Source of the DNA: Clostridia bacterium | GTDB taxonomy: Bacteria; Bacillota; Clostridia; Christensenellales; Borkfalkiaceae | NCBI GenBank assembly: GCA_017504795.1 | Contig: JAFVQM010000015.1 | Coordinates: forward strand, 1 to 64,000 | Direction of reading: 5' to 3' | Length of the DNA: 64,000 nucleotides | Shown: positions 8,794 through 17,399 of the stretch, one piece after another | How positions within the stretch are numbered: position 1 is the first letter of the stretch | Layout: the number at the start of each line of letters is the position of its first letter | Program-made: the position numbers and the translations under genes | The notes under the pieces: generated by a model | Databases searched by the model: none | What the model saw: the letters and a program-made list of their open reading frames with translations, nothing else | Told to the model about the DNA's origin: nothing

Positions 8794-10269
8794 ATGAAAA
8801 AATACATTTTAGCGCTTGACGAAGGCACGACTAGTGCTCGCGCAATATTATTCGATAAAGATTTTAACGCCGTTTCGGTTGCTCAGCACCCGATAACCCA
8901 AATTTACCCAAACCCCGGCTGGGTTGAGCAAGACCCTTTGGAAATTTATTCCGCCCAACTGTCCGCTATGACCGAGTGTATCGCAAAAAGCGACGTTAAA
9001 GGTAGCGAAATTTCGTGCGTGGGAATAACCAACCAACGCGAAACCACTATCGTGTGGGAAAAGGCTAGCGGAAAGCCCGTGTATAACGCTATCGTTTGGC
9101 AATGCCGTAGAACGGCGGATATTATGAAATCGCTTGAAGATAAAGGCTACGGCGAATATATTTCCCAAACCACCGGGCTTAAAATGGACGCGTATTTCAG
9201 CGCATCTAAAATAAAATGGATACTAGATAACGTTTCTGGCGCGCGTGAAAAGGCGGAGCGCGGTGAACTTTTATTCGGTACGGTTGACACCTATCTTCTT
9301 TGGAAACTCACGGGTGGCGAAGTTCATTTAACGGATAGAACTAACGCGTCACGCACTATGCTTTACAATATAAAAACCGACCTATGGGACGATAAACTGC
9401 TTGAAATTTTTAATATTCCTAAATCGATGCTACCTAAAATTAAGCCTTCGGGCGACGAGTATGCAAAGATAAATATACTTGGTGAAAGCATTGTCGTTTC
9501 GGCGGTTGCGGGCGACCAACAGTCTGCGCTATACGGGCAAGGTTGCGTAAATAAAGGGGACGCTAAGTGTACCTACGGTACGGGTTGCTTTTTACTAGCA
9601 AACACGGGCGAAACTTTCGTTTCTAGTAAACACGGGTTACTTACCACCGTTACTGCAAGCGTTAAAGGAGAGCCGATAGGATACGCCTTAGAAGGTAGCG
9701 TTTTCGTTGGCGGTGCGGTTATTCAATGGTTGCGTGATGAACTTAAAATTCTATCTTCGTCAAAAGACAGTGAGCGTCTAGCCACCAAGGTTGAAGATAG
9801 TGGCGGAGTGTATCTCGTTCCCGCCTTTGCGGGCTTGGGTGCGCCGTACTGGGATATGGACGCGCGCGGTACGATAGTAGGGATAACGCGTGGAACTAAT
9901 AGAAATCATATAATAAGGGCGGGTTTAGAGTCTATTGCCTATCAAACGGGTGACGTGATTGATGCGATAGGCGAAGAACTAGGCGAAAAATTAAAAACGC
10001 TAAAAGTTGACGGTGGCGCATCACAAAACGGGTTTTTAATGCAGTTTCAAGCAGATATATCAAACCTTTCGGTTATAAAAACTAAATCGCCCGAAGCCAC
10101 GGCTATGGGCGTTGCTATGCTAGCAGGTATAACCGCAGAAATGCTAAGTAAAGAAGAAGTTTTACAAAAACTATCAATAACTAAAACCTACGAGCCAAAA
10201 CTACCTGAAAACAAGCGCGAAAACCTTGTAAAAGGTTGGCAAAACGCGGTTAGAAAAGCCATTTTATAG
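8794..10269 (+). CDS. glpK: Glycerol kinase
   Basis: FGGY-family kinase of 491 residues making sn-glycerol 3-phosphate from glycerol and ATP in the cytosol. Diagnostic segments: DEGTTSARAILFD at the N-terminus, GITNQRETT, NAIVWQCRRT, DRTNASRTML, AGDQQSALYGQ, YGTGCFLL, GLGAPYWD and KVDGGASQNGFLMQFQAD. Full length. The start codon seems to be the first codon of the mRNA. A lipase-like hydrolase gene follows after 8 nt, suggesting that glycerol is released from glycerides and used directly. No GlpF or GlpD gene is in the window. Confidence 0.95.
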   Translation: MKKYILALDEGTTSARAILFDKDFNAVSVAQHPITQIYPNPGWVEQDPLEIYSAQLSAMTECIAKSDVKGSEISCVGITNQRETTIVWEKASGKPVYNAIVWQCRRTADIMKSLEDKGYGEYISQTTGLKMDAYFSASKIKWILDNVSGAREKAERGELLFGTVDTYLLWKLTGGEVHLTDRTNASRTMLYNIKTDLWDDKLLEIFNIPKSMLPKIKPSGDEYAKINILGESIVVSAVAGDQQSALYGQGCVNKGDAKCTYGTGCFLLANTGETFVSSKHGLLTTVTASVKGEPIGYALEGSVFVGGAVIQWLRDELKILSSSKDSERLATKVEDSGGVYLVPAFAGLGAPYWDMDARGTIVGITRGTNRNHIIRAGLESIAYQTGDVIDAIGEELGEKLKTLKVDGGASQNGFLMQFQADISNLSVIKTKSPEATAMGVAMLAGITAEMLSKEEVLQKLSITKTYEPKLPENKRENLVKGWQNAVRKAIL

Positions 10270-10277
10270 GAGATAAT

Positions 10278-11198
10278 ATGAACGTTCAAATTATAGAAAA
10301 AAGTGTACTTTCCACGGATAAAATTCACTATCTTAAAGGCAAAGTGTATTTACCAGAAGGGCAGATTAAAGGGTATTTTCAAGTAGTTCACGGAATGACT
10401 GAACACATAGGTAGATACCACGATTTTTTACTTGAAATTGCAAAAAACGGCTATATTGCTTTCGCGTTTGACAACCTTGGGCACGGTTACACCGCAAAAG
10501 ATAGATCAGAACTTGGCTATATCGCCAAAAAGGGCGGTTACAAACTTTTATGTAGTGACGTTTTTGAGTTCTATAACGCCGTAAAAAACGAATACGGCGA
10601 ATACCCCCACTATTTAATGGGGCACAGTATGGGCTCGTTTATCGTTAGATTTGCTAGCGCTTTCGTAAACCAGCCCACAAAACTAATAGTAATGGGCACG
10701 GGCGGTAAAAATCCGCTTGCAAGCGCGGGTATTTTAATTATTAAAATCCTTAAACTTTTCAAAGGCGATAAACACGTTAGTAAGTTTATAGACGATATGG
10801 CTTTCGGCTCGTACAACAAAAAATTTGAAAGTGAAGGCAGTAGAAGAAGTTGGCTCACAACCGACGAAACCGTCCGCCAAAAATACGATAAAGACGAGTT
10901 TTGTAATTACCGCTTTACCCTTTCGGCAATGCAAGATTTAATAACCTTAAACAAGGAAGTAAACTTACCTAAATGGTATAAAAATTTCCCGAAAAAGTTG
11001 CCCGTTTTACTCGTTTCTGGCGGGGACGATCCCGTTGGCGATTACGGAAAAGGCGTTTTAGAAGTTTACAAAAACCTAAAACAAAACGACTGCGACGTCA
11101 AAGTTAAAATTTACGAAAACGCCCGCCACGAAATCTTGAACGAACCGCTTTTCAAAAACGCCGTTATAAGCGATATTTTAGATTTTATTAGCAAATAA
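10278..11198 (+). CDS. Alpha/beta hydrolase, monoacylglycerol lipase-like
   Basis: Serine hydrolase of the Hydrolase_4 (monoglyceride lipase/lysophospholipase) group, 306 residues. It shows VVHGMTEH (oxyanion region), GHSMGS with the nucleophile near residue 116, SGGDDPVGD (acid) and NARHEILNE (histidine). No signal peptide, so cytosolic. AGGAG lies just before the ATG, 8 nt after glpK, so co-transcribed. The pairing with glycerol kinase favours monoacylglycerol or lysophospholipid as substrate, but this is inferred from context. Confidence 0.8.
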   Translation: MNVQIIEKSVLSTDKIHYLKGKVYLPEGQIKGYFQVVHGMTEHIGRYHDFLLEIAKNGYIAFAFDNLGHGYTAKDRSELGYIAKKGGYKLLCSDVFEFYNAVKNEYGEYPHYLMGHSMGSFIVRFASAFVNQPTKLIVMGTGGKNPLASAGILIIKILKLFKGDKHVSKFIDDMAFGSYNKKFESEGSRRSWLTTDETVRQKYDKDEFCNYRFTLSAMQDLITLNKEVNLPKWYKNFPKKLPVLLVSGGDDPVGDYGKGVLEVYKNLKQNDCDVKVKIYENARHEILNEPLFKNAVISDILDFISK

Positions 11199-11217
11199 CG
11201 TTAAAACGTTATAAAAG

Positions 11218-11246
11218 TTGACTAATAGTGTAAAATTTGTTAAAAT
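11218..11246 (+). promoter_or_regulatory. Promoter of the CapD-like gene
   Basis: TTGACT at 11218-11223, 17-bp spacer, TAAAAT at 11241-11246. Predicts a leader of about 43 nt that contains the AAGGTG ribosome binding site. Confidence 0.75.
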
Positions 11247-11295
11247 ATAAACACGTACTAAAAAATTTCTACGCTTTCAGTGTTCAAGGTGTATT

Positions 11296-13140
11296 ATGAA
11301 AAGAAGAAATAACGTAAAAGTTAGAAACGCCTTTTTCCCTATAATGGGGGACGTTTTGGCAATATTCATCTCCGCGTCCATCGCGCTTATGGCGGAAGGG
11401 TATAAAGAACAACTTACCTATCCCGCAATGCTGTGGATAATGTTTAACGTTGTGCTTATAACGTTTTCCTTTTATTTTACGGGGCATTACTCGATAGTAT
11501 TTAAGATGATAAGTTCTTACGAAATCGTAAGAATAACCGCAACGATTATACTAATAGGTGGCTTAAACGTTTTATTTGCGGCGGTTTCCTTTCAAAAAGT
11601 AATATCTTTCCGTGGCGTTTTAATCTTTATGCTTTACGGTATGCTTTCAACGATAGCGCTACTTCTTTTAAGAAAAATTTCTTCGGTAATTCACCATAAC
11701 TATATAAATAAAAACGATAAGCGCACCCACGTTATGATAGTAGGCGCGGGTAGTGCGGGCGTTCAACTTATTAAAGAAATGAACGTTTTAGATAAAGTTA
11801 AATACGTTCCCGTTTGTATCGTTGACGACGATTTGGAAAAGCAAAACGAATACGTTGGCGGTATTAAAGTTTGCGGTACGACAGAAGACGTTGAAAAGTT
11901 AGTTAAAGAATATTCGGTTAAAGAAATTTTTATCACTATGCCTTCGGTTTCTAAAAAGCGCGTTAGCGATATCGTTAGAAAGTGCAAAAACACCGGTTGC
12001 GTAGTTAAAACGTTACCCGATTTATCTCAACTAGCCAACGGTAAAGTCACGCTTGACAACTTAAAGCCCGTTGACGTTAAAGACCTATTAGGTCGTGAGC
12101 AAACGGAAGTTAACCTTGAACAAATTAAAGGCTATATCAAAGGTAAAGTAGTTTTAGTAACGGGCGGTGGCGGTTCGATAGGCAGTGAACTTTGCCGTCA
12201 AATTATAACCTTTAACCCCGCTCAACTTATAATACTTGATAACTACGAAAACAATGCCTATGAAATCGAGCAGGAATTACAGCGCAAATACCCCCACCGC
12301 GACATACTCGCCCTTATTGCAAATATCCGCGAAATGGGTAAAATGGAAAAGGTTTTTTCTAAATACAAACCGCAAATAGTTTTCCACGCCGCTGCACATA
12401 AACACGTTCCGCTTATGGAAACTAGTCCTAACGAAGCCGTTAAAAACAACGTGTTCGGAACGCTAAATCTCGCCCGTTGTGCGGACAAGTTTGGGGTTGA
12501 AACTTTCGTTCAAATATCCACCGATAAGGCGGTTAACCCCACAAACATTATGGGTGCAACCAAGCGCATTTGCGAGATGATTATCCAAACGATAGGCAAG
12601 CACAGTAAGTCTACTAAGTTCGTTGCGGTAAGGTTTGGCAACGTTCTTGGTTCTAACGGTTCGGTAATACCGCTTTTCAAAAAACAAATAGAAGAAGGTG
12701 GCCCCGTTACCGTTACGCATAAAGACGTTGTTCGTTACTTTATGACTATTCAAGAAGCGGTTACCCTAGTTCTTCAAGCGGGCGCTTTTGCAAAAAGCGG
12801 TCAAATCTTCGTTCTAGATATGGGCGAACAAGTTCGAATTTACGACCTTGCTTGCAACCTTATAAGATTATCGGGGTACGAGCCCAACGTAGATATAGAT
12901 ATCGTTTGTACAGGTCTACGCCCAGGCGAAAAACTATACGAAGAAAGGCTTATGGACGAAGAGGGTTTACAAAAAACTTCTAACGGGCAAATAAGTATTG
13001 CTCGCCCTATAAATATCGACGAAGATAAACTTTGGACTATACTTGACCGTTTGTACAAAGAAGCCTACGAAGAAACCGAAAATATGAAATATTCGGTTAA
13101 GGAGTTGGTGGATACTTATACTATTGACGAACGTTTTTAA
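11296..13140 (+). CDS. Membrane nucleotide-sugar 4,6-dehydratase (CapD/PglF/WbpM type)
   Basis: 614 residues. About four transmembrane helices occupy residues 10-120. A first Rossmann fold begins at VGAGSAGVQL (near 150), and the catalytic SDR domain at GGGGSIGSELC (near 290). STDKAVNPTNIMGATKR carries Met in place of the usual catalytic Tyr before Lys, as in inverting UDP-GlcNAc 4,6-dehydratases. The C-terminal GLRPGEKLYEE is diagnostic. It makes a 4-keto-6-deoxy sugar nucleotide for surface glycan or glycoprotein synthesis. No other polysaccharide genes adjoin it. The stop codon overlaps a dispersed repeat. Confidence 0.88.
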   Translation: MKRRNNVKVRNAFFPIMGDVLAIFISASIALMAEGYKEQLTYPAMLWIMFNVVLITFSFYFTGHYSIVFKMISSYEIVRITATIILIGGLNVLFAAVSFQKVISFRGVLIFMLYGMLSTIALLLLRKISSVIHHNYINKNDKRTHVMIVGAGSAGVQLIKEMNVLDKVKYVPVCIVDDDLEKQNEYVGGIKVCGTTEDVEKLVKEYSVKEIFITMPSVSKKRVSDIVRKCKNTGCVVKTLPDLSQLANGKVTLDNLKPVDVKDLLGREQTEVNLEQIKGYIKGKVVLVTGGGGSIGSELCRQIITFNPAQLIILDNYENNAYEIEQELQRKYPHRDILALIANIREMGKMEKVFSKYKPQIVFHAAAHKHVPLMETSPNEAVKNNVFGTLNLARCADKFGVETFVQISTDKAVNPTNIMGATKRICEMIIQTIGKHSKSTKFVAVRFGNVLGSNGSVIPLFKKQIEEGGPVTVTHKDVVRYFMTIQEAVTLVLQAGAFAKSGQIFVLDMGEQVRIYDLACNLIRLSGYEPNVDIDIVCTGLRPGEKLYEERLMDEEGLQKTSNGQISIARPINIDEDKLWTILDRLYKEAYEETENMKYSVKELVDTYTIDERF

Positions 13141-13262
13141 GCCACCATTTCGGGCATTATGCGTCGTTTCTACTTAGTCGATAGACTTCGTTGACCAACA
13201 AGGTCTAACTCAGCCTATCGCCTTCGTGAGCCTAGCCTAACACCCAAACTGGTGTCTTAAAA
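13135..13262. repeat. Dispersed hairpin repeat, degenerate copy
   Basis: Starts at TTTTTAAGCCACC (containing the stop of the upstream gene) and ends with the near-complement GGTGTCTTAAAA. The centre has a GACC-loop-GGTC hairpin. Most divergent of six copies in the window. Confidence 0.55.
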
Positions 13263-13390
13263 TTTTAAGCCCTTATAAACGGCGCAATACTGCGTTACTG
13301 CCGTCGCCGAGTGTCTACAATGACCAAAAAGGTCTATTGTAACCACTCGTCTAGGCGAGCCTTGTCTTGCTTGTTTCTAACGTCTTAAAA
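13263..13390. repeat. Dispersed hairpin repeat
   Basis: Begins TTTTAAGCCCTTATAAACGG and ends TAACGTCTTAAAA, so the ends are inverted repeats. The centre is CAATGACC, A-rich loop, GGTCTATTG. The 3' half, with CACTCGTCTAGGCGAGCC and TTGCTTGTTTCTAA, is nearly identical to the copy ending at 28880. Noncoding. Confidence 0.75.
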
Positions 13391-13418
13391 TAGTAAATTG
13401 TTATAGGCTTAAAAAATT

Positions 13419-13450
13419 AAAAGCATAGGATTACCTATGCTTTTTTTATA
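13419..13450. terminator. Hairpin terminator
   Basis: AAAAGCATAGG, 4-nt loop, CCTATGCTTTTTT. Between the dispersed repeats and ackA; may end transcription arriving from either side. Confidence 0.65.
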
Positions 13451-13482
13451 TATAAAAACAACCACAACTTTATAATAAAACT

Positions 13483-13515
13483 TAAAAAAGCGTAGGTTTC
13501 CCTACGCTTTTTTGT
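13483..13515 (-). terminator. Terminator of ackA
   Basis: AAAAAGCGTAGG, TTTC loop, CCTACGCTTTTT. Symmetric, directly after the ackA stop on the minus strand. Confidence 0.8.
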
Positions 13516-13521
13516 TACGAA

Positions 13522-14709
13522 TTATTTAGATAAGTTAAGGGTATCAAGAGCAATCATATATTCTTCGTTGGTAGGAATTACGTAAACTTTAACCTTTGAG
13601 CCCTTTTTAGAAATTTCACCAACCGTACCCGACGGGATATTAGCGTTTGCTTCTTTATCAAAGTCAACTCCGATAAACGAAAGGTCGCTTGCAACTTCTT
13701 CACGGAGCGCTCTGTCGTTTTCACCGATACCTGCGGTGAATACGATAGCGTCAACGCCGTTCATTTCGGCAACGTACGAGCCGATAATCTTTTTAATGTT
13801 GTGCTTTAATATTTCAAGCGCGAGTTTAGCGCGGTAGTTACCGTTGCTTGCTGCTTGTCTTATATCTCTGCAATCGCTAGACACGCCCGAAACGCCGAGT
13901 AAACCGCCTTTTTGAGTGATAAGTTTATCAGCCTCTTCCGCAGAAATACCTTTTACCTTTTGGATATAAGGAACGATAGTCGGGTCGATAGAACCGCTAC
14001 GAGTTCCCATAGGAACACCGTCTTGCGGGGTAAAGCCCATTGACGTATCTACTGCCTTTCCGTTTACGGTAGCAGTGATAGACGAGCCGTTACCCAAGTG
14101 GCAGGTAATAATTTTGCTTTCTTTGTTTTTCAAAAGGTCCATCGCGATACCTGCAACGTATCTGTGCGAAGTGCCGTGGAAACCGTATCTTCTAATTTTA
14201 AGTTCTTCAAAGAGTTCGTAAGGTATCGGGTAAACGTAAGCGTAGGGCTCGATAGTCGAGTAGTACGAAGTATCGAAAACACCAACGTGGTTAACGTTAG
14301 GCATAACTTCTTTACAAGCCTTAAAGCCGTTGATTGCCGGTGGGCCGTGTAAGGGGTTAATACCCACTATGCTTTCAAGGTACTTAACTTCTTCTTCACC
14401 TAAAATGCACGATTTTTTAAGTTCGCCACCGTGAGCAAAGCGGTGACCTACTGCAACGATTTCATCAACCGACGAGATAACGCCCTTGTCCTTATCCGTT
14501 AAAAGTTCAAGAACGAGTTTAATTGCGGCGCGGTGATCGGGGAAATCCGCATTGATTTTATAGTCAGGCTTGCCGGGGCATTTGTGAGTAATAATACCGT
14601 CAATCCCGATGCGTTCGCAGTTGCCTTTTGCTAAAACGGTGTTAGTGCTCATATCAAAAAGTTGATATTTAAGCGACGAACTGCCTGCGTTTAGAACTAA
14701 AATTTTCAT
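13522..14709 (-). CDS. ackA: Acetate kinase
   Basis: 395 residues, the usual length. Acetokinase signatures: LNAGSSSLKYQLFD at the N-terminus, GHRFAHGG, FDTSYYSTIEP, RYGFHGTSHRYV, CHLGNGSSI, MGFTPQDGVPMGTRSG and FTAGIGEND. It converts acetyl phosphate plus ADP to acetate plus ATP, the last energy-yielding step of acetate fermentation. AAGGAG lies upstream of the ATG at 14709. It has its own promoter and terminators. No phosphotransacetylase gene (pta) is adjacent, unlike in many clostridia. Confidence 0.96.
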   Translation of the reverse strand: MKILVLNAGSSSLKYQLFDMSTNTVLAKGNCERIGIDGIITHKCPGKPDYKINADFPDHRAAIKLVLELLTDKDKGVISSVDEIVAVGHRFAHGGELKKSCILGEEEVKYLESIVGINPLHGPPAINGFKACKEVMPNVNHVGVFDTSYYSTIEPYAYVYPIPYELFEELKIRRYGFHGTSHRYVAGIAMDLLKNKESKIITCHLGNGSSITATVNGKAVDTSMGFTPQDGVPMGTRSGSIDPTIVPYIQKVKGISAEEADKLITQKGGLLGVSGVSSDCRDIRQAASNGNYRAKLALEILKHNIKKIIGSYVAEMNGVDAIVFTAGIGENDRALREEVASDLSFIGVDFDKEANANIPSGTVGEISKKGSKVKVYVIPTNEEYMIALDTLNLSK

Positions 14710-14796
14710 CTACTAATCTCCTTATTTTAATAAAGTTACGGGTGAAACGCCACACTTTTATAAAAAGGGCTTAATGCGCAAACACCTTACTGCGAT

Positions 14797-14825
14797 ATAA
14801 TATCACAAATTTTCGGTTTTGTCTA
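14797..14825 (-). promoter_or_regulatory. Promoter of ackA
   Basis: Minus strand TAGACA (14825-14820), 17-bp spacer, TATTAT (14802-14797). The leader is about 80 nt. Confidence 0.65.
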
Positions 14826-14840
14826 TATTTAGTTATTATC

Positions 14841-14870
14841 TTGACAGAAAAATCTTTTTATTGATATAAT
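14841..14870 (+). promoter_or_regulatory. Promoter of the GH36-like gene
   Basis: TTGACA at 14841-14846, 18-bp spacer, TATAAT at 14865-14870. Divergent from the ackA promoter, with about 15 bp between the two -35 boxes. Confidence 0.8.
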
Positions 14871-14919
14871 GTGAGGGTAACCGATAAAAATTTAACTTTC
14901 ATTTTGAAACGGGGTTTAT

Positions 14920-16914
14920 ATGATAAAAATTTTTGAAAAAAGCGATTTATACACCTTTGAAAACCAAAAAATTCGCCTAACTTTGCAAGCGGTAGGCGGA
15001 AGAATTTTTACAAAAAGTTTACTTAACAAATTAAGCGGTTACGAGTGGAAAAACAACGAAGATAGTTTGCCTACCGTTTATATTCCGGGGTTTGATTATT
15101 CTAAGAGTAAAATGTCCTTTTGTAGTGGGCGCGCGGTATCTGAAAACGGTAAAGTTTACGGCTACGGCGAGTTTGTTTTTGAAGGGGAAAACGCTCAAAT
15201 TTACTACACGCTTTGTATTTTTGACGACCTACCCGTAATAAAAGCAAGCGTAAAACTAAACGGCAAAATCGAGTGCAACGAGCAAAGTTTCAAGCAAAAT
15301 ATTCCTGACGGGGTGTTGACGGGCAAGGAAGCAATTCTCAACGAATATATCCCTGAAAACGCCTGCATTTTCACTTTGGGCGCAAGCGACAATCACTTAA
15401 ACCTTACCCAAGTTGAACTCTTTGACGCGACTGACGACCACAATTTACTCAAAACCGAAAAGACTTTTGAACTTTACAGCCCTTGGTCTAAAAAATATCA
15501 AGGAAATATTTTTATCGTTGACGCGTACGTTGAAAACCAAGCGGTTATGCTTGTAAAAGAAGGCCCGACCAAAATCGCCCAAAGCGGTGATACCGAGTTC
15601 GACTTTTATTTTAACAAATATAAAAGCCTATCCGTTTGCGGTTTAGGCGTTTCTTTCAAACAGCCGTTTGAAATTGAAAAGGATATACCTTTGTATTCCG
15701 CGTCAATCGTAGTTGGGGATAAAAACTCGGTAATATACGATTATCATAACTACTACAAGTCTGGCGTATCGGCGGTGCAAAGCGCCCCGCAAATTCTATC
15801 TAACACTTGGGGTGATAGAAACGCCGACAGTTGCCTTAACGAAAAGTTTATGATAAAGGAACTAATTTACGCCGAAAAACTTGGGGTTGACGTTATTCAA
15901 CTTGACGACGGGTGGCAAAAAGGCCACACGGCAGGCTCACTCGTTAAAAAGGGTGGCGCGCAGATAGGTGAAGGTATGTACGACCAGCAACCCGATTTTT
16001 GGGAAGTTAGAGAAACTTTTCCTAATGGTCTTAAACCTATTATAGAAAGCGCTACCGAAAAAGGCATTGAAGTTGGGCTTTGGTACTCGTGCGACGCGAC
16101 TGACGACTATAAATACTATCAAAAAGATATTGACAACATCTTAAACCTTTACAAAAAACACGGCGTTACCACTTTTAAGATAGACGGAATAAGGCTCAAA
16201 AATAAAAAGTGCGAGAAAAACGTTTATAAAATTTTATCAACTATCCGCGAAAAAACTAACGGGGTTATAAAAATCAATATGGATATAACTGCGGGTAGGC
16301 GCTTTGGTTATACCTATATGCGCGAGTTTGGTAACTTGTTTTTAGAAAATAGGTTCACAAAATCAAGAACCTATTATCCGCATAGAACGCTTAGAAATTT
16401 GTGGGACATATCAAAGTATATTCCAACGCAACGCTTTCAAATAGAGTGCGTTAACGTAAAAAAGAACGCTGACAAATACTTAGGCGATAAACTTGCGCCT
16501 ATAAACTACGAGCAAGACTACGCCTTTGCAATTACGATGGTTGCAAATCCGCTTATGTGGATGGAAATGCAAAATTTAGACGATAAAAGCGTTAAACTCT
16601 TATCAAAAATCATAACCGTTTACAAATCGGTGCGCGGTGATTTTGAAAAGGCGTTTATATCGCCTATCGGCAACCGCCCAAACGGCGTAACCTTTACCGG
16701 CTTTAACGTACAAGTCGAAAAGGGTAGGGGATACTTACTTTTATTTAAGGAACTTTGCAGTGACAGGTCTTTTAACTTCAACGTAGACATAAAAGGTAAA
16801 ACGTTAACCGCGCTTTATAAATCGGATAAAAGCATATCGGTTAAAATTAAGGGAAACGCGGTGAACTTTTCGTCTTCAAAGCAAGGCGTATTTGCGCTGT
16901 ATAAGTACGAGTAA
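14920..16914 (+). CDS. GH36-like alpha-galactosidase/raffinose-synthase-type glycosidase
   Basis: 664 residues, no signal peptide, hence cytosolic. An N-terminal beta-sandwich (1-280) precedes a TIM barrel with DVIQLDDGWQKG (near 325), WYSCDATDDY and FKIDGIRLKN (near 420). The K-x-D motif gives the expected nucleophile aspartate of clan GH-D. A small C-terminal beta domain follows. The barrel fits GH36 alpha-galactosidases acting on raffinose-family sugars or galactosyl oligosaccharides. The linkage cannot be fixed from sequence. Single gene with its own promoter and a shared terminator. Confidence 0.8.
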   Translation: MIKIFEKSDLYTFENQKIRLTLQAVGGRIFTKSLLNKLSGYEWKNNEDSLPTVYIPGFDYSKSKMSFCSGRAVSENGKVYGYGEFVFEGENAQIYYTLCIFDDLPVIKASVKLNGKIECNEQSFKQNIPDGVLTGKEAILNEYIPENACIFTLGASDNHLNLTQVELFDATDDHNLLKTEKTFELYSPWSKKYQGNIFIVDAYVENQAVMLVKEGPTKIAQSGDTEFDFYFNKYKSLSVCGLGVSFKQPFEIEKDIPLYSASIVVGDKNSVIYDYHNYYKSGVSAVQSAPQILSNTWGDRNADSCLNEKFMIKELIYAEKLGVDVIQLDDGWQKGHTAGSLVKKGGAQIGEGMYDQQPDFWEVRETFPNGLKPIIESATEKGIEVGLWYSCDATDDYKYYQKDIDNILNLYKKHGVTTFKIDGIRLKNKKCEKNVYKILSTIREKTNGVIKINMDITAGRRFGYTYMREFGNLFLENRFTKSRTYYPHRTLRNLWDISKYIPTQRFQIECVNVKKNADKYLGDKLAPINYEQDYAFAITMVANPLMWMEMQNLDDKSVKLLSKIITVYKSVRGDFEKAFISPIGNRPNGVTFTGFNVQVEKGRGYLLLFKELCSDRSFNFNVDIKGKTLTALYKSDKSISVKIKGNAVNFSSSKQGVFALYKYE

Positions 16915-16954
16915 AATAGCGGTTTTTCTTAGGAAAACCCCTTAAAATCATAAA

Positions 16955-16981
16955 AAAAGAACGGCTTTTAGCCGTTCTTTA
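16955..16981. terminator. Bidirectional terminator
   Basis: AAAGAACGGCT stem, short loop, AGCCGTTCTTT. Between the convergent GH36-like and HU genes. Confidence 0.85.
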
Positions 16982-16991
16982 ATTTGCGAAT

Positions 16992-17267
16992 TTATTTATT
17001 AAATAATGCCTTGTAAGATTTGCTGAATTTCGCATTTGGTGCTTTGCATGCAGGAATAACAACTTTTTCTTTGGTCGCGGGATTAACGCCTTCCCTTGCA
17101 TTTTTTGCTTTAAGGTCAAAGGTAGCAAAGCCTGAGATGTGTACGTACTCGCCATTTTGTAAGCACTCGGTAATAGTGTCAATAAAAGTTGCAACTAAAA
17201 CTTCTGCCTCCTTAATGGTAACGCCGAGCCTATCTGCATACGCTCTTGTAAATTCGCTTTTGTTCAT
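16992..17267 (-). CDS. hup: HU-family DNA-binding protein
   Basis: Nucleoid protein of 91 residues. MNKSEFTRAYADRLGVT is the start of the dimerising helices; the beta-arm region includes FATFDLKAKNAREGVNPATKEK and ends with a Lys-rich tail. HU binds DNA non-specifically as a dimer and bends it. The arm has the conserved NP before ATKEK. AAGGGGG precedes the ATG. Strong promoter and a short leader with a terminal hairpin suggest high expression. Single gene. Confidence 0.93.
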   Translation of the reverse strand: MNKSEFTRAYADRLGVTIKEAEVLVATFIDTITECLQNGEYVHISGFATFDLKAKNAREGVNPATKEKVVIPACKAPNAKFSKSYKALFNK

Positions 17268-17283
17268 AAAAACCCCCTTATTT

Positions 17284-17299
17284 GTGTTGTTTTCAACAC
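17284..17299 (-). promoter_or_regulatory. Hairpin at the 5' end of the HU mRNA
   Basis: Six-base stem GTGTTG/CAACAC with a 4-nt loop, right after the predicted start site. May protect the transcript's 5' end. Confidence 0.5.
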
Positions 17300-17310
17300 A
17301 TTATATACTA

Positions 17311-17338
17311 ATTATAGCATATATTTGTATAATTTCAA
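17311..17338 (-). promoter_or_regulatory. Promoter of hup
   Basis: Minus strand TTGAAA (17338-17333), 16-bp spacer, TATAAT (17316-17311). Confidence 0.7.
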
Positions 17339-17364
17339 GGGGGTTTTGAAAATTTTTTATTAAG

Positions 17365-17393
17365 TTGACAATCTTGTTATTTTTTATTAAAAT
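17365..17393 (+). promoter_or_regulatory. Promoter predicting a leaderless mRNA for the AraM-like gene
   Basis: TTGACA at 17365-17370, 17-bp spacer, TAAAAT at 17388-17393. The ATG at 17400 is 6 nt after the -10 box, and no ribosome binding site lies between. Confidence 0.8.
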
Positions 17394-17399
17394 ACTTAT

